Shown in pieces: positions 1 to 4,583 of a stretch of 5,911 nucleotides of DNA (its first letter is position 1; each line of letters begins with the position of its first letter). The position numbers and the translations under genes were made by a program. This DNA is from JBOGEN01 sp050743265 (GTDB lineage: Bacteria > Actinomycetota > Actinomycetes > JBOGEN01), in contig JBOGEN010000140.1 in NCBI GenBank assembly GCA_050743265.1, positions 1-5,911 of the forward strand. Reading direction: 5' to 3'. The notes beneath the pieces were generated by a model, which was given only the letters and a program-made list of their open reading frames with translations, did not search any database and was not told the origin of the DNA.

Positions 1-183
1 GGGGTCGGCCGGGCCCGTCCGGGCGGCGAGGACGGCAGCGGCGCCACGCAGCGCGGCGAGGTGGGCGGCGGCGTACCTCTCGGCGGGGACGGGGATGGTC
101 GACGCCTCGGCGTGCCCGCGGCGGGCCGCCACGAGCAGCTCGTACGCCGCCGGGGCCACCGGGGCGGACAGGGCACGGGTCAC
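1..183 (-). CDS. SAV_6107-type HEPN domain protein, 5' part only
   Basis: The gene reads leftward from a GTG at 183 and runs off the window edge with no stop, leaving 61 codons. An AGGGAG ribosome site sits 5 nt upstream of the start. The visible protein begins VTRALSAPVAPAAYELLVAA and continues with PAERYAAAHLAALRGAAAVLAAR at about residues 33-55. The PAERY..AHLAALR...AVLA pattern matches my memory of the small actinobacterial HEPN proteins called the SAV_6107 family. These are helical proteins with no firmly established function; other HEPN families include RNases and nucleotide-binding proteins. The start lies 11 bp after the DUF6504 stop, so the two genes probably share a transcript. The catalytic-motif region of the HEPN fold would lie beyond the window edge, so RNase activity cannot be judged. 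Confidence 0.72.
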   Translation of the reverse strand, partial: MTRALSAPVAPAAYELLVAARRGHAEASTIPVPAERYAAAHLAALRGAAAVLAARTGPADP

Positions 184-194
184 GGCTGCTCCCT

Positions 195-506
195 TCAGTC
201 CATCGTCCGGGTGAGGGTCCACGCGCCGGTGGACCAGTCGAAGCACAGGTCGTAGACCCCCCGGGCGGCCGTACGCCCGGCGGCGGCCTCCACCCGCCAG
301 TACTCGCGCTCCCCGTCGTCGAGCACGGGGCCGGCGTCGGGGCTCGCGTCCGCCCCGGCGGGGGGCCGGCCTCGCCACCACTCCCCGGCCTGCAGCCAGG
401 TCGCCAGGACCTCGCGGACGACGTAGAGCCGGCCACGCCAGAGGAACTGCGCGGGGGCGTCCTCCGCGCGGCGTACCTCGACCGGCTCGGCGTAGAGACG
501 GGTCAT
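195..506 (-). CDS. DUF6504 family protein
   Basis: A 103-residue protein starts at the ATG at 506. A GGAGG ribosome site (515-519) lies 8 nt upstream, so I prefer this start although the frame stays open much further upstream. The conserved features are the opening MTRLYAEPVEV, the FLWRGRLYVVREVLATW block (21-37), WWRG (43-46), REYWRVEA (67-74) and a C-terminal GVYDLCFDWSTGAWTLTRTMD-like block (83-103). This arrangement is what I recall of DUF6504, a short actinobacterial family of unknown function often found near translesion polymerase genes. No membrane segment or signal peptide is visible. It leads a two-gene minus-strand unit with the HEPN gene. A LexA box lies about 237 bp upstream with no other convincing gene between, so DNA-damage control is a reasonable inference. 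Confidence 0.85.
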   Translation of the reverse strand: MTRLYAEPVEVRRAEDAPAQFLWRGRLYVVREVLATWLQAGEWWRGRPPAGADASPDAGPVLDDGEREYWRVEAAAGRTAARGVYDLCFDWSTGAWTLTRTMD

Positions 507-735
507 CGGGTCGTCCTCCCTCCTGCAGCGGCCTGCCCGCCGGCCGGAACGGCCTGACGGGTCGCGAGGTGCCGGGGGAAGGCGGCGCCCGGGGCGGGCT
601 GCCGGCCCGGACGAGGGGCTTCCCCTCCCCTCGCCCGGGCCGACGGCGCCCCGCCCGGACGGCGTGGGGGTCGAGGACCACGCGCCCGGGCGGGGAGCCG
701 CCCCTGACCGGGTGCGGGCCGCGAGCCCCACACCC
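507..735 (-). other. Long non-coding leader upstream of the DUF6504 gene
   Basis: This stretch separates the DUF6504 start from the LexA box. The DUF6504 frame is open all the way through, but the extra translation is an Arg/Gly/Pro-rich sequence of the kind GC-rich non-coding DNA gives. It has no ribosome site and no recognisable domain. If transcription begins near the LexA box, this is a 5' untranslated leader of roughly 200-230 nt. It contains a strong hairpin (603-642) and a smaller perfect one (688-693 with 698-703, loop GGAG). Confidence 0.5.
603..642 (-). promoter_or_regulatory. Strong leader hairpin, 16-bp stem
   Basis: Bases 603-618 pair with 627-642 around an 8-nt loop. Fifteen of sixteen pairs are Watson-Crick. 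The remaining pair (611 with 634) is a G.U wobble in minus-strand RNA but an A.C mismatch in plus-strand RNA, which favours the minus-strand transcript as the functional one. No U-tract follows. It could be an attenuator, an intrinsic terminator of the GC-rich actinobacterial type, or an RNA-stability element ahead of DUF6504. Confidence 0.5.
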
Positions 736-742
736 GACTTGT

Positions 743-758
743 TCGAACATGTGTTCGA
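743..758. promoter_or_regulatory. LexA (SOS) box
   Basis: The site TCGAACATGTGTTCGA is a perfect TCGAAC-N4-GTTCGA palindrome, the established actinobacterial and mycobacterial LexA operator form. The symmetry extends one base each side (742 and 759). Outer arms GACTTG (736-741) and CAAGTC (761-766) are also complementary, offset by one base. It lies between the divergent DUF6504 and YbaK-like genes, 237 bp from the former start and 127 bp from the latter. I favour DUF6504-HEPN as the regulated unit because DUF6504 is associated with DNA-damage polymerase loci, but the sequence alone does not settle the direction. Confidence 0.85.
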
Positions 759-870
759 ACCAAGTCCAGAGTAAACCGCTCCGCCGACAGAACCGCAACG
801 GCTTCGGAGCCATTCAGGCCCGACGAGGCGGCGGCGCCCACAACCGGCGAGACGGCGGCGCCCGCGGCGA

Positions 871-876
871 TAAGGT
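871..876 (+). promoter_or_regulatory. Possible leaderless -10 element of the YbaK-like gene
   Basis: TAAGGT, preceded by GA, fits the actinobacterial -10 pattern TANNNT and ends 8 nt before the ATG at 885, so transcription could start at or next to the start codon. The same bases include AAGG, which could instead act as a weak ribosome site 9 nt from the ATG. No clear -35 hexamer is visible. Confidence 0.4.
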
Positions 877-884
877 CCTGCCTC

Positions 885-1388
885 ATGCATGCCAACGTCG
901 CCCGGGTCACCGCCGCGCTCGAGGCCGCCGGCGTCTCACCCCAGGTCCGTGAGCTGTCGGACGCCGCCCCCACCGCCGCCACCGCAGCGGCCCAGCTGGG
1001 CTGCGAGATCGGGGCGATCGCGAACAGCCTCGTGTTCGCGGCCGAGCACAGCGGGGACGCCGACCCCGAGGCCGTGCTCGTGCTCACCTCGGGCGCGCAC
1101 CGGGTCGACACGACGAGGGTGGCGGAGCACCTCGGCGTACGCCGGCTTCGTCGTGCCGACCCCGACCTGGTCCGTGCGGCCACCGGGTTCCCGATCGGGG
1201 GCGTGGCCCCGGTGGGTCACCCGTCCCCGTTGCGCACCCTGGTGGACGAGGCGCTGCGCGGGTACCCCGTGGTGTGGGCCGCGGCCGGCCACCCGCACTC
1301 GGTGTTCCCGACGACGTTCGACGAGCTGGTACGGCTCACCGGCGGCACGCCCGCCCCGGTGGGCGACCGACGCCCGACGACCACCTGA
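885..1388 (+). CDS. YbaK/ProX-type aminoacyl-tRNA deacylase-like protein
   Basis: The protein is 167 residues, a normal length for a free-standing YbaK/EbsC domain. Family members hydrolyse mischarged tRNAs such as Cys-tRNA(Pro) in the cytoplasm. Visible motifs are GCEIGAIANSLVF (39-51), LVLTSGAHRVD (65-75), the ATGFPIGGVAPVGH block (99-112) containing the family GxxP loop (G106 to P109), and VVWAAAGHPHSVFPTTFDEL (129-148). The lysine found in E. coli YbaK in the VYKTLLV segment is replaced here by Asn47. I recall IANSLVF being common in actinobacterial members, so this is probably a subfamily with its own substrate or a non-catalytic role. The start at 885 follows a TAAGGT hexamer that may be a promoter or a weak ribosome site. 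The ArsC-like gene follows after 41 bp and is probably co-transcribed. Substrate is unknown. Confidence 0.88.
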   Translation: MHANVARVTAALEAAGVSPQVRELSDAAPTAATAAAQLGCEIGAIANSLVFAAEHSGDADPEAVLVLTSGAHRVDTTRVAEHLGVRRLRRADPDLVRAATGFPIGGVAPVGHPSPLRTLVDEALRGYPVVWAAAGHPHSVFPTTFDELVRLTGGTPAPVGDRRPTTT

Positions 1389-1429
1389 CGCCGGCCCCAC
1401 AGAAGCCCCGACCGAGCAGGAGCCCGTCC

Positions 1430-1774
1430 GTGGAGATCTGGCACAACACCCGCTGCTCGAAGTCCCGCGCAGCCTGCAGCCTGCTGGACGAGCGCGGCGT
1501 GGAGTACCGCGTCCGCGACTACCTCGCCCAGCCACCCACCGTCGCCGAGCTGGACGTCGTGCTCACTCGCCTCGGCCTCGAACCGTGGGACGTGGCGCGC
1601 ACCCACGAGCCGGTCGCCGCCGAGGTCGGCCTGGCCGACCTCCCGCGCGAGCGGACGCGCTGGATCGAGGTGATGGTGGCCAACCCGGTGCTCATCCAGC
1701 GGCCGATCATCCTCACCGACGACGGCCGGGCCGTCCTGGGCCGCAGCGAGGACGCCGTCCGCGGCGTGCTCTGA
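1430..1774 (+). CDS. ArsC family (glutaredoxin-type) reductase
   Basis: A GTG at 1430 preceded by AGGAG with a 7-nt spacer gives a 114-residue protein, typical of the thioredoxin-fold ArsC/YfgD family. The active-site segment is IWHNTRCSKSRAA, with the nucleophile candidate Cys9. NPVLIQRPIILTDDGR (85-100) corresponds to the HPILINRPI region of E. coli ArsC, placing Arg91 at its conserved arginine. Arg57 (ARTHEP) and Arg105 (LGRSED) are plausible counterparts of the other two oxyanion-binding arginines. Enzymes of this family reduce arsenate to arsenite with glutathione and glutaredoxin, but actinobacteria generally use mycothiol, and no arsenic pump or ArsR gene is nearby. It may be an arsenate reductase or a YfgD-like or Spx-like relative of unknown substrate. 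An in-frame ATG at 1274 lies inside the YbaK-like gene and is not the start. Confidence 0.85.
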   Translation: MEIWHNTRCSKSRAACSLLDERGVEYRVRDYLAQPPTVAELDVVLTRLGLEPWDVARTHEPVAAEVGLADLPRERTRWIEVMVANPVLIQRPIILTDDGRAVLGRSEDAVRGVL

Positions 1775-1800
1775 CGACCGCCTCCGTGCTCAGGCGCTGA

Positions 1801-1838
1801 CCGGAGCCTCCGGCACGGGCCGGAGCCTCGGGTACGGG
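1801..1838. repeat. Two-copy 19-bp tandem repeat
   Basis: Copies at 1801-1819 (CCGGAGCCTCCGGCACGGG) and 1820-1838 (CCGGAGCCTCGGGTACGGG) match at 17 of 19 positions and abut exactly. The repeat lies in the gap between the convergent ArsC-like and phosphodiesterase genes, and its internal complementarity forms the hairpin listed separately. Confidence 0.75.
1808..1825. terminator. Hairpin between convergent genes, possible bidirectional terminator
   Basis: CTCCGGC (1808-1814) and GCCGGAG (1819-1825) form a perfect 7-bp GC-rich stem with the loop ACGG. It lies 34 bp after the ArsC-like stop and 23 bp beyond the phosphodiesterase stop, so it could end transcripts from both sides. There is no T-tract, as is common in high-GC actinobacteria, so the call rests on position and stem only. 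Confidence 0.45.
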
Positions 1839-1847
1839 CTGGCACGC

Positions 1848-2513
1848 CTAGGCGGGCGGGCGACCGTCCAGCAGCGGGCTCAGCACGTCCAGGTGGTCGC
1901 TGATCACCCCGGTGACGCCGAGCGCCAGGACGTCGTCGAGCTCGGCCTTCGTGTTCACCGGCCAGGTCATGACCACCTCGGCGTGGCGGTGCAGGGCCTG
2001 CACGATCGCTGGTGTGAGCAGGTCGCGGTGCACGGACACCCCGAACGTGTGCCGACGGGCGAGGCGGCGCAATAACCGGGACAGCTCGCGGCGGCTGCGG
2101 GCAGAGTGCACGATCCGCACGTGGTCGAGCCCGGCGAACGCGTCGAGCATCCACCACGCCCGCGTGCAGATCGTGACCGGATGAGCAGGCTCCATCGCGC
2201 GCACCAGGGCGGCCGTGGCCGGTGCCACCCGCGGGTGGACGCCCTTGAGGTCGAGCATGAGGTGGGTCTTCGGCTCCACCTCGGCAAGCAGGTCGGGCAG
2301 GACGAGCCGGGGCTGGCTCTTGGGTACCAGGTACCACCGGTCCCACAGCCAGGGCAGCGGACCCATCGACTTGGTGTGCCGGACCTCGAGCCGCCCCCGG
2401 TAGGCGTGGACGTCGGCCTCGATGAGGTCCACGCCGGCGTCCATCGCGTCGCGGAAGTCGGCCAGCGTGTTACCCGCGCGGTGGGCGACCGCGAGCACCC
2501 GGCCGGACGTCAC
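1848..2513 (-). CDS. Glycerophosphodiester phosphodiesterase (GDPD) family protein
   Basis: The protein is 221 residues, slightly short for a GDPD domain, with no signal peptide or membrane segment, so it is probably cytoplasmic. The family hydrolyses glycerophosphodiesters to glycerol-3-phosphate and an alcohol. The core is present: AHRAGNT (10-16) with His11 and Arg12, the IEADV segment with Glu32 and Asp34, and His46 in EVRHTKS. The C-terminal WPVNTKAELDDVLALGVTGVISDHLDVL matches the usual WTVN...G.D.I.TD.PD ending. Two departures stand out: HTKS replaces the usual HD, and MLDLKG (86-91) has Asp where the family usually has Glu. The GTG start at 2513 shares its first G with the TAG stop of the PAP2 gene, which points to translational coupling. 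Substrate is not evident; the pairing suggests phospholipid headgroup turnover. Confidence 0.87.
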   Translation of the reverse strand: MTSGRVLAVAHRAGNTLADFRDAMDAGVDLIEADVHAYRGRLEVRHTKSMGPLPWLWDRWYLVPKSQPRLVLPDLLAEVEPKTHLMLDLKGVHPRVAPATAALVRAMEPAHPVTICTRAWWMLDAFAGLDHVRIVHSARSRRELSRLLRRLARRHTFGVSVHRDLLTPAIVQALHRHAEVVMTWPVNTKAELDDVLALGVTGVISDHLDVLSPLLDGRPPA

Positions 2514-3352
2514 TACGCCTGCTGCTCCGACGCGGCGTGGCCGAAGCCACGCCCGTCGTCGGTCTCCACCACAGGGGGGCCGGCCTGCCGCGGGATCGGG
2601 ACGACGTCACCCGCCGCCTTGCGCTCGATCCGGGTGGCCACGTAGAGCCCGACCAGGGCGAGCGCGCCACCGGCGACCACGTCCACCAGGTAGTGGTTGG
2701 CGGTGAGGACGACCGCCGCCGCCATGAGCAGCGGCAGGACGTACCCGACGAGGCGCAGCAACCAGTGACCCGCGGCGGTGACCAGCGCGATGCCCATGAG
2801 CAGGTCCCAGCCGAAGTGCAGGCTCGGCATCGCCGCGAACTGGTTGGTGAAGCCCGGAGGCTGCAGCACCCGGTACGCGTGCGAGTGCAGCGTGACCGTG
2901 TCGAGCAGGTCCAGGTGGGCGAGCCGCGGCGGCGCCAACGGGTAGATGACGAAGATCACCATACCGATGCCGCCGGACACGATCATCGCGTTGCGTGTCC
3001 TGCGGTAGACCTTGGGGTGGCGCAGCACCAGCCACACCAGGGTGGCTGCGATGACCGGCCAGTGCCCCCAGATGTAGACCCAGTTCATCGCGTCGACCGC
3101 CCACGTCGAGCCGTCGATCAGACCCTGCACCGTCGGCTCCCAGTAGATGCCGAGGGTCTTCTCGAACGCGACGACATCCCGGGCGTGGTCGAGCGCGGGG
3201 GCGTACGCGGACTCGGTGATCCCACGGCCGCCGAAGTAGAAGCCGATCCCGGCGAGGACGATCAACAGCTCACGCAGCGGACGCGGGATGACCGGAACCG
3301 CGAGTATTCCGAGAACCCGGCGACGAGCCACTTGCTCCACGAAGTCGTCCAC
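2513..3352 (-). CDS. PAP2/Aur1-type integral membrane phosphatase or phosphotransferase
   Basis: I start the protein at the GTG at 3352, 4 nt after a perfect AGGAGG (3357-3362), giving 279 residues. An ATG at 3436 in the same frame would add 28 residues with no good ribosome site. About six membrane segments are visible, near residues 26-44, 90-110, 122-140, 180-196, 199-217 and 222-240. The PAP2 signature includes NQFAAMPSLHFGWD (170-183) with His179, then NHYLVDVVAGG (219-229) with the His220-x3-Asp224 pair. The upstream FEKTLG (63-68) and the lack of the usual first KxxxxxxRP motif resemble the Aur1/inositol-phosphoceramide branch. Members remove or transfer lipid-linked phosphate at the membrane. 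The overlap with the GDPD gene suggests a shared lipid-remodelling task. The polar tail after about 245 is probably disordered. Confidence 0.85.
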   Translation of the reverse strand: MDDFVEQVARRRVLGILAVPVIPRPLRELLIVLAGIGFYFGGRGITESAYAPALDHARDVVAFEKTLGIYWEPTVQGLIDGSTWAVDAMNWVYIWGHWPVIAATLVWLVLRHPKVYRRTRNAMIVSGGIGMVIFVIYPLAPPRLAHLDLLDTVTLHSHAYRVLQPPGFTNQFAAMPSLHFGWDLLMGIALVTAAGHWLLRLVGYVLPLLMAAAVVLTANHYLVDVVAGGALALVGLYVATRIERKAAGDVVPIPRQAGPPVVETDDGRGFGHAASEQQA

Positions 3353-3479
3353 GGTGCCTCCTGACCGTGCCGCCCCGTCACAGGGGGACACGGTGACCGA
3401 TGTCGCCACCGGGCGGCAATAGCCCATGCGGTCCATATCGTCCCAGGTCAGCCGGAGGGCGCACGCAAATACTTCCGCG

Positions 3480-3499
3480 CGTCACCCGGACGGGTGACG
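3480..3499 (-). terminator. Hairpin downstream of the flippase-like gene
   Basis: CGTCACCC (3480-3487) pairs perfectly with GGGTGACG (3492-3499) around GGAC. It lies 36-55 nt after the stop of the minus-strand gene at 3535 and before the PAP2 promoter region. No U-tract follows directly; a few T residues occur about 10 nt later. It probably separates the two minus-strand units. Confidence 0.5.
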
Positions 3500-3534
3500 G
3501 GCGGACCTGAAGCCGGCGCGGTGAGCCCGTACGG

Positions 3535-4434
3535 TCAGGCTGCCGCGGGGACCGGGACGGACGCCGACGCGGATCGCGAGGCCAGCAGGCGACGCACGGC
3601 CATCGACCCGCCGCCCAGCAGCAACGCGGGCCCCCAGGCCAGCACGGCAGTCAGGGCGACGGCCCCGATGGCGGCGCCCACAGGCACGCCGAGCGAGTGG
3701 AGGCCGAACACGAGCGCGCCCTCGCGGGGGCTGGCGCCGTGCACACCGGGGATGATGCCGGCCACCTGGCTGGCGCCGAACACGCCCAGCAGGGCCAGCG
3801 GGGAGACGGAGTGGCCGACCGCGGCGACGCTGCCGAGCAGCATGCACATGATCGTCAGCTGGTAGCCGAGGGAGAGCGCGATCCCGCGGGCGAGACGGCC
3901 CGGCGGCGGCAGGGGGCGCTCCTCGAGGAACTTCGGGCGGCGCCTCCGGAACACGAGAGCGAGGACGAGCGCGACGAGCGCCCCGCCACCGGCCGCGACG
4001 AGCACCTGCGGAGGCAGGGTCGCGCCGGCGATCACCACGAAGAACGAGAGGCCGATGGCGCCGACCAGGCGGTCGAGACCGACCTCGGCTGTCGCCGCGG
4101 AGCGGCGCATGCCGGTGCGGTGCAGGTTGTGCAGGCGCCACAGGTCCGCCCCGGTGTGGGCCGGGGAGAGCAGGCCGAACAGCTCGCTCTCGGCGTACAC
4201 CCGCATGTGCCAGAACCGGGTGTTGCCACTGACGGAGAGGGCGTGCCAGCGCAGCGGGCAGAGCACGTACTTGCCGAACACCCAGGGCAGCAGTCCGATG
4301 AGCGCAGGGAGCATCGAGGCGTGGGGCACCCGGCCGATGCTGACGACGCCGACCGCGAGAGCCACGATGAGGACACCGGCCCGCACCCAGGGACTCGTCG
4401 TGGCGACCCGCCAGAACCGTTTCGCCGTTTCCAC
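3535..4434 (-). CDS. Lysylphosphatidylglycerol synthase TM-region (flippase-like) membrane protein
   Basis: I start at the GTG at 4434, which follows GGGAG with an 8-nt spacer and gives 299 residues. The frame is open to a GTG at 4545, but that lies inside a palindrome and adds a non-hydrophobic stretch without a ribosome site. The protein is strongly hydrophobic with about seven or eight membrane segments. Family landmarks are LCPLRWHAL (58-66), SPAHTGADLWRL (90-101), VGLDRLVG (118-125) and the IPGVHGASPREGALV loop (228-242). It has only the transmembrane part of MprF-like proteins and no aminoacyl-transferase domain, so it is unlikely to make lysyl-PG. Stand-alone members are thought to move or help assemble lipid-linked molecules. 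It is divergent from the carotenoid-type genes and shares their control region. An Arg-rich cytoplasmic loop (163-180) and an Ala/Ser-rich tail are present. Confidence 0.82.
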   Translation of the reverse strand: METAKRFWRVATTSPWVRAGVLIVALAVGVVSIGRVPHASMLPALIGLLPWVFGKYVLCPLRWHALSVSGNTRFWHMRVYAESELFGLLSPAHTGADLWRLHNLHRTGMRRSAATAEVGLDRLVGAIGLSFFVVIAGATLPPQVLVAAGGGALVALVLALVFRRRRPKFLEERPLPPPGRLARGIALSLGYQLTIMCMLLGSVAAVGHSVSPLALLGVFGASQVAGIIPGVHGASPREGALVFGLHSLGVPVGAAIGAVALTAVLAWGPALLLGGGSMAVRRLLASRSASASVPVPAAA

Positions 4435-4507
4435 CGTGTGCGCTCCCTTGGTGCTGCCCGCCACTGCGTTGTGCGAGGAGGGCCGCCTGAACCGTGCTGG
4501 CGACCCG

Positions 4508-4529
4508 TCCGGGCGATTTATCCCCCGGA
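4508..4529. repeat. Inverted repeat around the minus-strand -10 element
   Basis: TCCGGG (4508-4513) and CCCGGA (4524-4529) are perfect reverse complements separated by 10 bp that contain the AT-rich ATTTATC. The arms flank the candidate -10 of the flippase-like gene. It could be an operator half-site pair or an incidental GC-rich match. Confidence 0.35.
4516..4522 (-). promoter_or_regulatory. Candidate -10 element for the flippase-like gene
   Basis: On the minus strand these bases read GATAAAT, the most AT-rich spot in this divergent gap. It lies about 80 bp upstream of the GTG at 4434. With a 17-bp spacer, the -35 position falls at 4540-4545, inside the 4535-4554 palindrome, although GTGTCC there is a weak match to TTGACA. 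Confidence 0.35.
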
Positions 4530-4534
4530 TGAGG

Positions 4535-4554
4535 GGCCAGGACACTTCCTGGCC
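4535..4554. promoter_or_regulatory. Perfect interrupted palindrome, candidate operator
   Basis: GGCCAGGA (4535-4542) and TCCTGGCC (4547-4554) are exact reverse complements separated by CACT. The site lies in the divergent region, overlapping the expected -35 of the minus-strand promoter and the -35 region of the plus-strand one. That is the usual place for a dimeric repressor or activator site. I do not recognise a specific regulator's consensus. Confidence 0.5.
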
Positions 4555-4570
4555 TGGGAAGAACCCGACC

Positions 4571-4576
4571 TACCCT
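4571..4576 (+). promoter_or_regulatory. Leaderless -10 element of the CrtA-like gene
   Basis: TACCCT fits TANNNT and ends 7 nt before the ATG at 4584, so the first transcribed base is likely to be at or beside the A of ATG. No Shine-Dalgarno sequence sits at working distance; the only purine-rich run (GGGAAG, 4556-4561) is over 20 nt away. Confidence 0.55.
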
Positions 4577-4583
4577 GAATTGC

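Noticed and set aside
507..890. N-terminal extension of DUF6504, or a separate small gene under the LexA box
   Set aside because: The frame is open, but there is no ribosome site for an earlier start, the composition is non-coding-like, and a strong GGAGG supports the ATG at 506.
889..1800. Plus-strand open frame of 303 codons over the YbaK-like and ArsC-like genes
   Set aside because: It is a frame-shifted reading of two well-supported genes with low-complexity Arg/Pro/Ser composition and no ribosome site.
1519..2346. Minus-strand open frame of 275 codons across the GDPD gene and the convergent ArsC-like gene
   Set aside because: It crosses a convergent gene boundary and lacks any recognisable motif, while the GDPD frame carries the full family core.
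2537..3364. Plus-strand open frame of 275 codons opposite the PAP2 gene
   Set aside because: Its translation is rich in His, Arg, Asp and Gln, the usual antisense shadow of a hydrophobic GC-rich gene. The minus-strand PAP2 motifs are unambiguous.
3353..3436. 28-residue N-terminal extension of the PAP2 protein from the ATG at 3436
   Set aside because: The extension is neither a signal peptide nor conserved-looking, and the perfect AGGAGG just before the GTG at 3352 is a better start signal.
3353..3479. A promoter for the PAP2 gene
   Set aside because: Minus-strand ATATGG and TATTTG stretches are AT-rich but neither fits TANNNT with a matching -35 at normal spacing, so I do not call a site although a promoter is probably present.
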